From JBAZOO01 sp041648735 (GTDB lineage Bacteria > Verrucomicrobiota > Lentisphaeria > Oligosphaerales > CAITYL01): DNA of 64,000 nucleotides. Shown here piece by piece: positions 27,212 through 34,377 of the stretch. How positions within the stretch are numbered: the stretch's first letter is position 1; each line of letters starts with the position of its first letter. Location: the NCBI GenBank assembly GCA_041648735.1, contig JBAZOO010000009.1, positions 1 through 64,000 on the forward strand, written 5' to 3'. A program made the position numbers and the translations under genes. The notes under the pieces were generated by a model that ran no database searches, was not told where the DNA came from, and saw nothing but the letters and a program-made list of their open reading frames with translations.

Positions 27212-29026
27212 TCACGGGCAAAGCCGGACGGGGACGGGGCCGGCGAGGCGGATCTCCGCCGGCGAGACCGCCGCCTCCCAGGCGAACAGCTCCACCCCCG
27301 CGGCCACGGCCTCCCGCAAAGTCGCCGCATAGGCGGGATCGATCTCCCAGGCGGGGCGGAAGCCGTGCCCGTCGCGCCGCTGGAGGACGTAGAACATGGC
27401 CCCGCGCTGCCCGCCGCGCACCACGTCCATCAGCTCCAGCAAATGCTTGCGCCCACGTTCGGTGACGGCGTCGGGGAAGGCAATCCAGCCGTCGGCGGCG
27501 AGCAGCGTCACATTCTTGACCTCGATGTAGCAGCGGCGCGCCCCGTCCTCCAGCAGCAGGTCGCTCCGGCTCCTCCGTGAACCATACGCCACTTCCCGGC
27601 GCGGCGCCGGCCAGCCGGCGAGGGCGGGGACGCGCCCCTCGCCGAGCGCCTCGGCGACCAGCACCGGCGGCCAGCCGGTGTTGACCCCGATCCAGTCGGT
27701 GCCGTCGTGAGTCATCTCCAGCGTAAAAGGCAGCTTCCGCCCCGGTTTGGCGGCGGGGCTCAGCGCGACGCGCCAGCCCGGTTCGCAGCAGCTCTTCATG
27801 CTGCCGGTGTTCGTGCAGTGCGCCGTCACCTCCCGGCCGTCGTCCAGCCGGACATCGGCGAGGAAACGGTTGTACCGCCGCCGCAGCGTCCCCAGGAGAA
27901 GCGGCTGCTCAAACCGCATCGGCCGCGCCCGCCGCCGCGATCCAGCCGCCGCGATCCAGCCGCCGCCGAGCACCCGGTCGCCGTCGTAGAACACCGCCCC
28001 CTGCCCAGGGGCGACGCCGGCAAGGGGTTTTTCCAGCGTCAGGACGGCGGACTGATCCGGGCCCGGCGTCACCACGGCCGGCACCGGCGTCATCTTGTAG
28101 CGGAGCTGGACGTGCGCCGGCAGGGGCGCCGCGGGCGGCGGCACCAGCCAGTTCACCGCCGTCACCCGCACCGTGCGGCATTCCGCCTCCGCGGCGCCGC
28201 CGACCACCACCCGGTTCGTCGCCGGCTCGACCCGCAGCACGTACCACGGCCCACCGCCGAGCCCAAGCCCCCGCCGCTGCCCGCAGGTGTAGCGGAAAAA
28301 GCCGTCATGCCGGCCGAGCACCCGGCCGTCGGCCGTGACGATCTCCCCAGGGCGCGCCAGCTCCGGATGCAGCTCAGCCACCAGTTGCGCATAGGCGCCG
28401 TTGGGCAGGAAGCACAAGTCCTGGCTTTCCGTGCTCGCCGGCCGCAGGATGCCGCGCGCCGCCGCCGCCGCCACCACCTCCGGCTTGCGCCGGTCGCCGA
28501 GCGGAAAAATGGCCCGCCGCAGCCGCTCCACCGGCACCCGCGCCAGGAAATAGGCCTGGTCCTTGTGCGGATCCAGCCCCCGGCGCAGGCAGACCTCCCC
28601 CGCCGCCGCCACCTCCAGCCGCGCATAATGGCCGGTGGCCAAAAACTCGCAGCCCTCCGCCAGCGCCGCCTCCAGCAGCGCCCCGAACTTGATCAAAGGA
28701 TTGCATTCCATGCAGGGCGACGGCGTCCGCCCCGCGGCATAGGCCTCGGCAAAGGGCTGCACGATCGCCCGCCGGAACGGCGCCCGCAGATCCAGCGCCA
28801 CGTGGCGGATGCCGAGCCGCGCCGCCACCGCCCGGGCGTCCGCCACCGCCTGGCCTTCGCCGCCGCCGGCCCCGCCTTCGCCGAACTTCCACAGCCGCAT
28901 GGTGAAGCCGGTCACCCGCGCCCCCGCGTCCAGCAGCAGCGCCGCCGTCAGCGAGCTGTCGGCGCCGCCCGACATCGCCACCGCCACCGTGCGCCCCTTG
29001 AATCTGGCCAGTTCCGCGTCCGTCAT
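27212..29026 (-). CDS. mnmA: Fusion of tRNA 2-thiouridylase MnmA with SfsA
   Basis: One open frame of 604 aa. Residues 1-369 are a full MnmA: VAMSGGADSS near 14-23, PSPCMECNPLIKFGALL near 95, ATGHYARLE near 122, ESQDLCFLP near 185, CGQRRGLGLGG near 225. It thiolates U34 of tRNAs for Lys, Glu and Gln. Residues 370-604, from MRFEQPLLLG, are a complete SfsA with NTGSMKSCCEPG, GVNTGWPP and CYIEVKNVTLL. A 14-bp tandem duplication at the junction (27931-27958) has joined two frames. Removing one unit ends MnmA in ...GAADAV with a TGA that overlaps the SfsA ATG at 27919. ATG 29026 is the MnmA start. Confidence 0.9.
   Translation of the reverse strand: MTDAELARFKGRTVAVAMSGGADSSLTAALLLDAGARVTGFTMRLWKFGEGGAGGGEGQAVADARAVAARLGIRHVALDLRAPFRRAIVQPFAEAYAAGRTPSPCMECNPLIKFGALLEAALAEGCEFLATGHYARLEVAAAGEVCLRRGLDPHKDQAYFLARVPVERLRRAIFPLGDRRKPEVVAAAAARGILRPASTESQDLCFLPNGAYAQLVAELHPELARPGEIVTADGRVLGRHDGFFRYTCGQRRGLGLGGGPWYVLRVEPATNRVVVGGAAEAECRTVRVTAVNWLVPPPAAPLPAHVQLRYKMTPVPAVVTPGPDQSAVLTLEKPLAGVAPGQGAVFYDGDRVLGGGWIAAAGSRRRARPMRFEQPLLLGTLRRRYNRFLADVRLDDGREVTAHCTNTGSMKSCCEPGWRVALSPAAKPGRKLPFTLEMTHDGTDWIGVNTGWPPVLVAEALGEGRVPALAGWPAPRREVAYGSRRSRSDLLLEDGARRCYIEVKNVTLLAADGWIAFPDAVTERGRKHLLELMDVVRGGQRGAMFYVLQRRDGHGFRPAWEIDPAYAATLREAVAAGVELFAWEAAVSPAEIRLAGPVPVRLCP
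27931..27958. repeat. 14-bp tandem duplication at the mnmA/sfsA junction
   Basis: GCCGCCGCGATCCA occurs at 27931-27944 and again at 27945-27958. Fourteen is not a multiple of three, so the second unit shifts the frame. With both units MnmA reads through into SfsA. With one unit MnmA would stop within four bases of the SfsA start, as in many gene pairs here. Confidence 0.95.
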
Positions 29027-29094
29027 GATGCGCGGCAATGTACCACGCCCGCCGGCCGCCGCCACCCTGATCGCGGAACCACATCGGGATGGGG

Positions 29095-29280
29095 CTGGCG
29101 TCCTCCCCCGCGCTTCGCGCTCGCTGGTCGTGCCCCCCGTCCCCAATCCCATCCCTGGCGGCCCCCCCCGCACTTCGCGCTCGCTGGTCGTGGCGCCCGT
29201 CCCCAATCCCTCCCCTGGCGTCCTCCCCCGCGCTTCGCGCTTCGCGCTCGCTGGTCGTGCCCCCCGTCCCCAATCCCTGA
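29095..29280. repeat. 60-bp tandem repeat, three copies
   Basis: Copies begin at 29095, 29155 and 29215 with CTGGCG; each contains CTTCGCGCTCGCTGGTCGTG and ends near CCCCAATCCC. The third carries an internal 7-bp duplication (GCTTCGC). The tract lies between the mnmA start and the cassette array. There are no spacers, so it is a minisatellite and not CRISPR. Confidence 0.93.
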
Positions 29281-29328
29281 GAAGAACTTCGATCGGACTT
29301 CGTGTCCTTCGGGCGTTGACGCTTCGCT

Positions 29329-29381
29329 GCCGCCCTTGCCGGCCCGTGCCGCTCCGCGGCGTTCGTGGTGAATAATTCAGG
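29329..29381 (+). repeat. Repeat R2, left copy
   Basis: About 52 bp nearly identical to 36767-36818, including CCGTGCCGCTCCGCGGCG and CGTGGTGAATAAT. It lies about 90 bp upstream of repeat R1. Both flanks of the cassette array carry R2, so it may mark the insertion target or be a dispersed genomic repeat. Confidence 0.85.
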
Positions 29382-29472
29382 TTAAACCTTCGGCAGGGAA
29401 CCGTCGGGCCGGCGTCAATGCCGGGATGGATCGAAAAACCGGCAAACCCGGCGAAATTCCGGCAAACACCGC

Positions 29473-29604
29473 GCGCCCCGCCCGGAGGCTTGCTTTCCCC
29501 CGGGCGGCGGGTACAGTGGTTTCTGCTGGCCCGCCGCGGCGGGAACCGCCGCCCGTCCGATTCGGCCGGCATACCCGGAAAAACCGTTGAATAACAAGTT
29601 GGGG
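29473..29604 (+). repeat. Repeat R1, left copy (candidate attI-like site)
   Basis: About 130 bp, closely matching 36203-36332. It contains a GC-rich dyad (CCCGCCCGG and CCGGGCGG) and TACAGTGGTTTCTGCTGG, and ends AACAAGTTGGG. Similarity to the right copy stops at that GTTGGG, which is also the crossover core beginning cassette 1 (GTTGGGG, 29599-29605). It lacks the extended dyad of an attC, so an attI-like role is possible but unproven. Confidence 0.5.
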
Positions 29605-29646
29605 CACAGGATAATGATGACAAACGCAAACAAACAGGAGCACGCG

Positions 29647-30993
29647 ATGGATGCACTGAGTTCCGTAGATCAAACCGACGAGATTATGGAAGACGATGCC
29701 CTTGACTCCCTTGATGAGGGCGATCTCAACGTGTCTAGCGATCAGAAGATTACGCTCGACAAAGCGGATCGTAGCCTTTCCGAACTACAGCGGTGGCATA
29801 AGTCGGGACGAATCATAATCGACCCTGAGTGGCAGCGGAACTATGTGTGGGACAAGATTCGTGCCGCGAAACTAATCGAATCATTTCTTCTCGATATCCC
29901 GGTTCCGGTCATCTACCTCGCCAAAACAGAAGAAGGGAAATACGAGGTGATTGATGGTCTGCAACGCTTGACATCAGTATTCAACTATTTTGACAATCAA
30001 TATCAACTTTCTCGATTGGATATTTTGACAAACTTGAACGGAAAACGATTCAAAGAGCTTCCCGACAAATACCAGCACAAACTCGAGGATTGCGTTCTTC
30101 GATCTTTCGAGCTTTCCAGTGCCGCCAGTCCAGATATCCACTTCATCGTTTTTGAACGCCTCAATACCGGCGGTGTCAAACTCAATGACATGGAAATCAG
30201 GAATTGTCTTTATCGTGGTTCGCTCAATGACCTAATTAAGGAACTGGCGGCCAATGACAATTTCAGAAAGTGTTTGCGACAAAGCAACTGTGAGAAGCGG
30301 ATGCAGGATCGCGCCCTTGTGCTCAGATTTCTGGCCTTCTACGAGAGAACACATCACAAATGTCAGGCTGGGTTAAAGAAATTCCTTAACGAGTTCTTGG
30401 ACACTTACAAGAATGCCGGCCCAGATAAAATAGATGAGTATCGGAAGGTTTTCGAGAGGTCGATGAAAGCTTGTCTCACTGTCTTTGGCGAACATGGTTT
30501 TCGTTTGAAAGGTGAGATCACAAAACCGAACTCAAAGAGTTCTGGAGAATGGGCATTCCGCCCGAATGCGGCGATCTTTCAGGTTTTATCGACATCTTTT
30601 GCGAATCATGACTTAGGGCAAGTCACAAGGTCTGCCGATGCCGTTTATGAAGAGTACCTCGATCTTATTCACAAAGATCTGCTATGGGTTGATCGGGTAA
30701 GGCGAGCAACTGGTGAATCAACGCGATTGGGTTACACATTCGACACATGGTACAAACGTTTATCAGCAGTCCTCAACTCCAACGCTGTCCCGAATGACGG
30801 AAAGCGTATTTTTACACAGCAACTTAAACGTGAGATGTTTGAAGCGAATTCGACATGCGCACTTTGCGGACAGAAAATTCGTTTAATTGACGATGCTGCA
30901 CTTGACCACACCGAGCAATACTGGCGCGGTGGACAGACGATTCCCGAGAATGCTCAGATTGTGCATCGTCTATGTAATCTTCAAAAAGGATAG
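29647..30993 (+). CDS. Cassette 1: DUF262 protein with C-terminal HNH nuclease motif
   Basis: The 448-aa protein has a DUF262/ParB-like N-terminal domain with DPEWQRNYVWD at 59-69 and VIDGLQRLTSV at 101-111, plus FERLNTGGVKLN near 170. Family members usually read DGQQR at the second site. The C-terminus has a zinc HNH unit (CALCGQ, LDHTEQYWRGG, ENAQIVHRLCN). This is the GmrSD-like layout of nucleases that restrict phage or modified DNA; the activity here is inferred. ATG 29647 is preceded by CAGGAG; TTG 29587 and ATG 29614 are in-frame alternatives. The stop lies 5 bp before attC1. Confidence 0.9.
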   Translation: MDALSSVDQTDEIMEDDALDSLDEGDLNVSSDQKITLDKADRSLSELQRWHKSGRIIIDPEWQRNYVWDKIRAAKLIESFLLDIPVPVIYLAKTEEGKYEVIDGLQRLTSVFNYFDNQYQLSRLDILTNLNGKRFKELPDKYQHKLEDCVLRSFELSSAASPDIHFIVFERLNTGGVKLNDMEIRNCLYRGSLNDLIKELAANDNFRKCLRQSNCEKRMQDRALVLRFLAFYERTHHKCQAGLKKFLNEFLDTYKNAGPDKIDEYRKVFERSMKACLTVFGEHGFRLKGEITKPNSKSSGEWAFRPNAAIFQVLSTSFANHDLGQVTRSADAVYEEYLDLIHKDLLWVDRVRRATGESTRLGYTFDTWYKRLSAVLNSNAVPNDGKRIFTQQLKREMFEANSTCALCGQKIRLIDDAALDHTEQYWRGGQTIPENAQIVHRLCNLQKG

Positions 30994-30998
30994 AGAGG

Positions 30999-31085
30999 CC
31001 CCAACAAGAAAGTGGACACGTACGCAAGTAAGCCGCGCCGCTTCGCTCTGCGGCTCACTTGCGCCGGTCACTTTCGACGTTGTGC
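30999..31085 (+). other. attC site 1 (cassette 1)
   Basis: R'' CCCCAAC at 30999-31005 is complementary to the cassette start GTTGGGG at 29599. R' GTTGTGC at 31079-31085. The inner arms GAAAGTGG/TCACTTTC and CGCAAGTAAGCCGC/GCGGCTCACTTGCG form a long hairpin. Length 87 bp. Confidence 0.9.
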
Positions 31086-31098
31086 CGGAGAGGGAGAG

Positions 31099-31641
31099 AT
31101 GAAGAGTCGACTTCTGACGGTCGGCCTGATAGCGGTGGTCGCGATAGCGTCGCGGACGGCCAATGCCGATGAGTGGCAGACCAAACTCCAGTCGGTGATC
31201 CGACAATTCGACACCAATGCCGTCGTCACCGTCGTGAATAATGCCTATGTCTATCGCTATCACACGCAGACGTTCAAAATCCACACGATCCATAAGACAG
31301 GAGCCATTTCCGAGACGGCCCATGACGCGGAAGGCCCGAACGTAGACGGCATATTCTTGGAGGCCACCCTCCAAGATGATCCGTATCAAGGAGCAGCGGA
31401 GATCCCTCAAGATCTGAGAAGGCCATACTGGACCACGTTCATCAACGCCTATCCGGTATCGGGCGGCAAGTACCTATGGCTCAGCCTGTCCTACGGCAGC
31501 CGCGCCGACAAAAAGCTAATGGAAGCGGTTAAGACCTGTTTCGGCCCGGTCCTGCCACCCGAGCCGGGAGCAATCAACCAGACGATTGAGAAGGCACAAC
31601 CACCGGCTGGTGGCGACGGGAAGCCCGCGCCACAGCCGTAA
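31099..31641 (+). CDS. Cassette 2: exported protein of unknown function
   Basis: A 180-aa protein with a cleavable-looking signal peptide (MKSRLLTVGLIAVVAIASRT, cleavage near NADEW) and a mature part with alternating beta-like segments (AVVTVVNNAYVYRYHTQ and YLWLSLSYGS) and a Pro-rich end. No family recognised; probably periplasmic. ATG at 31099 follows GGGAGAG and lies 13 bp after attC1. The last codons overlap attC2, as is common in cassettes. Confidence 0.8.
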   Translation: MKSRLLTVGLIAVVAIASRTANADEWQTKLQSVIRQFDTNAVVTVVNNAYVYRYHTQTFKIHTIHKTGAISETAHDAEGPNVDGIFLEATLQDDPYQGAAEIPQDLRRPYWTTFINAYPVSGGKYLWLSLSYGSRADKKLMEAVKTCFGPVLPPEPGAINQTIEKAQPPAGGDGKPAPQP

Positions 31642-31649
31642 CGTTAGGC
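31594..31649 (+). other. attC site 2 (cassette 2)
   Basis: R'' GCACAAC at 31594-31600 is complementary to the cassette start GTTGTGC at 31079; R' GTTAGGC at 31643-31649. Short 56-bp site with arms GGCTGGTGGCG and CGCCACAGCC. It overlaps the end of the upstream coding sequence. Confidence 0.85.
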
Positions 31650-31656
31650 GGCATTG

Positions 31657-32112
31657 ATGACTACGCCCTTGCCCTATGACCCAGGTGTGCTTCCACATCT
31701 GCCGGCGCCGAAGCCTGGTACTGACCTCATCATCCGCGTTGATGGCTTTCCCCCTATCAAGGATCGCTCGCGCTCCATCCGCAATAGAACCCACAAACTG
31801 CACGAGCGCTTCATTGCGCTACGTCGCGTCGCCATTGATGTAATGGCTGGTCGAGCTTGGACGCATCAACCCGTTAGCTTGGAGCTAAAGCTACATGCAC
31901 CAGCCTTGGAAGAAGGTCTAGCGCTGCTGGACTACGAGGCGGGCATCATGGATACGCTGGATGGGAGTCACGGGACTCATTTCACATTCCTCCCCGTTGT
32001 CTACAACGATGATTGCCAGATCGCATTGTTGAAGGCTCGTTTTGAAAAAGCTGATCGGCCACACTATGAGATCAAACTTACGATTCTTGCCGGCCGGACG
32101 CATGCCGCCTAA
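31657..32112 (+). CDS. Cassette 3: RusA-like Holliday-junction-resolvase fold protein
   Basis: A 151-aa protein with RusA-like order: DLIIRVDGFPPIKDRS near 23, a helical stretch, VSLELKLHAP near 73, then the acidic region DYEAGIMDTLDGSHG near 93 and VYNDDCQIALLKARFEK near 114. RusA enzymes use conserved acids in DN..K..LD and DDxQ motifs; the DDxQ part is clear while the first motif is altered (DYEAGIMDTLDG). It may be a divergent or inactive relative, often phage-associated. ATG 31657 is chosen over the overlapping TTG 31654. Ends inside attC3. Confidence 0.65.
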   Translation: MTTPLPYDPGVLPHLPAPKPGTDLIIRVDGFPPIKDRSRSIRNRTHKLHERFIALRRVAIDVMAGRAWTHQPVSLELKLHAPALEEGLALLDYEAGIMDTLDGSHGTHFTFLPVVYNDDCQIALLKARFEKADRPHYEIKLTILAGRTHAA

Positions 32113-32205
32113 CAACGCGCTCCACTCGGACGCCCCTCGCCCTGCGGGCTCGGGGGTTCCTCATTCGCTTCGCTCACTCGGCGCCGGTGAGCGCGGGCGT
32201 TCGGC
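32107..32205 (+). other. attC site 3 (cassette 3)
   Basis: R'' GCCTAAC at 32107-32113 is complementary to the cassette start GTTAGGC at 31643; R' GTTCGGC at 32199-32205. The 99-bp interior contains GC-rich paired arms around CGGACGCCCC and GCTCGGGGG. Confidence 0.88.
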
Positions 32206-32211
32206 AAGAAT

Positions 32212-32625
32212 ATGAAGCAGCGCCTTCTCATTATTGTATCCATCTTAGCCCTGGTAGCCGCTTTGTTTTTGATCAGACCAATGTATGAGATTGGGGTATT
32301 TGTTTATTATAGCTTACGCCTCAGCAAAGCCGCTGAGTTCAAGATTTCCTCATTAACTTCAGAGCGAGTGCAAAAACTAATTGTGGATGCGGAGAGGTTA
32401 GCAGCACAATCCCACACTCAAGATGAACTGCTTTTTTCCAGTGATGGATCCGTTCCCAAGGAGTTTTCTGATCTTGCTCCCACATGGGTGAGTATTTTGC
32501 CAGACCAGGTGATGATTGAATTTATGGGAGGCTTCGATCATCGTGGTATCGTGATGCGCAAAGACACATCTGGGAGTTGGCTTGCTTTCCGGTATAATGA
32601 GGCTACTGAAAAGCCACTCAAATGA
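32212..32625 (+). CDS. Cassette 4: membrane-anchored protein of unknown function
   Basis: A 137-aa protein with an N-terminal hydrophobic segment (LLIIVSILALVAALFLI) and a periplasm-facing remainder with no recognised motif. GC content is far below the flanking genome. ATG at 32212 lies 6 bp past the R' core of attC3. The stop is 4 bp before attC4. Confidence 0.78.
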   Translation: MKQRLLIIVSILALVAALFLIRPMYEIGVFVYYSLRLSKAAEFKISSLTSERVQKLIVDAERLAAQSHTQDELLFSSDGSVPKEFSDLAPTWVSILPDQVMIEFMGGFDHRGIVMRKDTSGSWLAFRYNEATEKPLK

Positions 32626-32629
32626 AACA

Positions 32630-32754
32630 GCCGAACAGGCCAGTCGACCTAATCCCTGTCCCTTCGGGACTTTCGGCACAGTTCCTGCTAATCCGCTTCG
32701 CGGGCAGGAACAGTGCCGAAAGCAAGCAGGGATAGGTCACTGGGAACGTTATGC
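32630..32754 (+). other. attC site 4 (cassette 4), long form
   Basis: R'' GCCGAAC at 32630-32636 is complementary to the cassette start GTTCGGC at 32199; R' GTTATGC at 32748-32754. 125 bp long. Two nested stems are clear: CGACCTAATCCCTG pairs with CAGGGATAGGTC, and ACTTTCGGCACAGTTCCTGC with GCAGGAACAGTGCCGAAAG. Confidence 0.92.
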
Positions 32755-32773
32755 GTCTCAGGGGAATGACTGA

Positions 32774-33121
32774 GTGATCGGATTTTTTCTAATTGTAACG
32801 CTGGTAGCTACCGCACTGATTCTTCCTGGGTGGTTTTGGGCAAAGAGACAACAATCCCAAACTCCATGGGTGCTCTTCTTGCCTGTTTCTGGCGTAGGGT
32901 TTTGGTTTGTTTTGGTTATGTTGCGTATCGGGCCGCAAAGCCTCTCAAACTTAATCGAAATTCCGATAGTGGCAATCATTGCGGTTGCAGTGGCCTATCT
33001 AAAAATATTTGCCATCGACAAGCAGCTAAAGAAATCTACGTATGGTGAAATAATTGCCTATGCAATAGTGGCTTCTGTTACTTTGGGATTAAGACTGTTC
33101 ATGCCGCTCTTACCGGAGTGA
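32774..33121 (+). CDS. Cassette 5: small integral membrane protein
   Basis: A 115-aa protein with four hydrophobic segments (FFLIVTLVATALILPGWFW, WVLFLPVSGVGFWFVLVM, IPIVAIIAVAVAYLKIF and IIAYAIVASVTLGL). No family recognised. It starts at GTG 32774, 20 bp after the attC4 core; no better start lies in frame. Confidence 0.72.
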   Translation: MIGFFLIVTLVATALILPGWFWAKRQQSQTPWVLFLPVSGVGFWFVLVMLRIGPQSLSNLIEIPIVAIIAVAVAYLKIFAIDKQLKKSTYGEIIAYAIVASVTLGLRLFMPLLPE

Positions 33122-33147
33122 CAAATGAAACTGCGCCAAGAAAAGAT

Positions 33148-33214
33148 GCATAACAACCGCTTCCAGCCGACGTCGGCGCTGTCGCGCCGCCGCGACTGAA
33201 GCGGGGCGTTAGGT
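33148..33214 (+). other. attC site 5 (cassette 5)
   Basis: R'' GCATAAC at 33148-33154 is complementary to the cassette start GTTATGC at 32748; R' GTTAGGT at 33208-33214. 67 bp with arms CCGCTTCCAGCCG and CGCGACTGAAGCGG. Confidence 0.9.
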
Positions 33215-33220
33215 GCTCTC

Positions 33221-33748
33221 ATGAATAAGCCAACTACCACAAATTTTGTATTGCGCCCTGGTGTAACCAATCCATCGCTTTGGTATCCAGAACGCCCACC
33301 AAAAGCACAATGGGACAAAATCCGAAAGGTGGTATTGGAACGAGATAACCATACATGCATTTCATGTGGGCATCGCGCATTGAAATACATGAATGTCCAC
33401 CACATCGAAGACAGTGGAGAAAACGTCCCGGAAAATCTCGTCTCTATGTGCGTCGCATGCCACGCAGTGTTGCATATCGGAAGAAATCTCGACCTTAAAG
33501 TTATTGAAATATGGGAGTCTCCCTTTTCACAGGTCGAAATAGTCCAAAAAACTAGGGCCGCCGTACAACAAGGCCTTGCTCTTGCAGATATAAACAAACA
33601 ATTCAAGCTCAAAAAAGGGCCGCACTCTCCAGACTCCCTGCTTTACGCAAAAGAGTTAGTCCATGAAATGGGGCAGGAACCACGGGCTTATTTAGCTGAG
33701 CCGCTGTGCGCAGTTTTTGTAAATCTGAACCGGTGGCAAATTGAATAA
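33221..33748 (+). CDS. Cassette 6: HNH endonuclease family protein
   Basis: The 175-aa protein carries a zinc-finger HNH fold: CISCGHRALKYMNVHHIED near 46-64 with the catalytic His pair, ENVPENLVSMCVACHAVLH near 66-84. The two CxxC pairs hold zinc and HH plus N are the usual catalytic residues. The C-terminal half is helical and basic, possibly DNA-binding. HNH cassettes may serve defence or DNA processing; target unknown. ATG at 33221 is 7 bp after attC5. Confidence 0.88.
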   Translation: MNKPTTTNFVLRPGVTNPSLWYPERPPKAQWDKIRKVVLERDNHTCISCGHRALKYMNVHHIEDSGENVPENLVSMCVACHAVLHIGRNLDLKVIEIWESPFSQVEIVQKTRAAVQQGLALADINKQFKLKKGPHSPDSLLYAKELVHEMGQEPRAYLAEPLCAVFVNLNRWQIE

Positions 33749-33751
33749 CGC

Positions 33752-33829
33752 ACCTAACCCTGCGCTCGAGTTCGCTCCCTTCGGTCGCTGGGACGCGCCT
33801 ACGGCGCGCCCCTCAGCTCCACGTTAGAG
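33752..33829 (+). other. attC site 6 (cassette 6)
   Basis: R'' ACCTAAC at 33752-33758 is complementary to the cassette start GTTAGGT at 33208; R' GTTAGAG at 33823-33829. 78 bp, with paired GC-rich arms around GGACGCGCC and GGCGCGCC. Confidence 0.9.
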
Positions 33830-33834
33830 ATGTG

Positions 33835-34281
33835 ATGAAAAAGACTACAAAATGGACATTCCTAGTCGTTGGTGTATTGGCCGTTTTGGGATTGGTATTA
33901 ATTATACCAATGCCGCATTTTCGTTATCCATTCACAGAAAGAGAGTCCGTAACGCGCATAAAGAGAATCTCCGAACTGAAACAAATCAAAATGGCATTCA
34001 AAATTTATCAGGAGGAAAATGAGAAGAGTCCTGATTCTTTGGCAAGTCTTGTTCAAGCAGGGATTTTGGAACCGGAATTCATTCAAGATTATATGGAAGT
34101 TACGACTCCCCAACGAGCAATATTTCTAAAGATGTCATTCCGAGCCGTAAAGATAGGTGAGCCCTGGGGAGGTCTTGGAGACAGTGCTGAAAATAATATC
34201 CCGGAAGGTCGGCTTATTTGGACTATCGGCGAAGAACCTAAAATCATAGAAGAAAGAGAATTCCAAAAATTATATAAATAA
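33835..34281 (+). CDS. Cassette 7: membrane-anchored, pseudopilin-like protein of unknown function
   Basis: The 148-aa protein begins with a hydrophobic anchor (WTFLVVGVLAVLGLVLIIP) and continues RISELKQIKMAFKIYQEENEKSPDSLASLVQAGIL, which resembles the globular part of type II pseudopilins. The classic GFTLIE cleavage motif is absent, so it is not a standard pseudopilin. ATG 33835 is preferred to the overlapping GTG 33832. Confidence 0.65.
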   Translation: MKKTTKWTFLVVGVLAVLGLVLIIPMPHFRYPFTERESVTRIKRISELKQIKMAFKIYQEENEKSPDSLASLVQAGILEPEFIQDYMEVTTPQRAIFLKMSFRAVKIGEPWGGLGDSAENNIPEGRLIWTIGEEPKIIEEREFQKLYK

Positions 34282-34283
34282 AT

Positions 34284-34356
34284 CTCTAACAAGAGGATGG
34301 ATGAGAACAGCTATTTCGCTCAGCTCAAAAGCTGTCCATCATCCTAAACGTTAGGC
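34284..34356 (+). other. attC site 7 (cassette 7)
   Basis: R'' CTCTAAC at 34284-34290 is complementary to the cassette start GTTAGAG at 33823; R' GTTAGGC at 34350-34356. 73 bp; arms AGGATGGA/TCCATCATCCT and ACAGCT/AGCTGT. Confidence 0.9.
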
Positions 34357-34377
34357 GTTTTTTTAGAAGGAGAAACA

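Noticed and set aside
29095..29280. CRISPR array
   Set aside because: Units are directly adjacent with no unique spacers and no cas genes are near.
29473..29604. Repeat R1 as an ordinary attC site
   Set aside because: It ends in a good R' core but has no complementary R'' core and no extended dyad, so an attC call is not supported.
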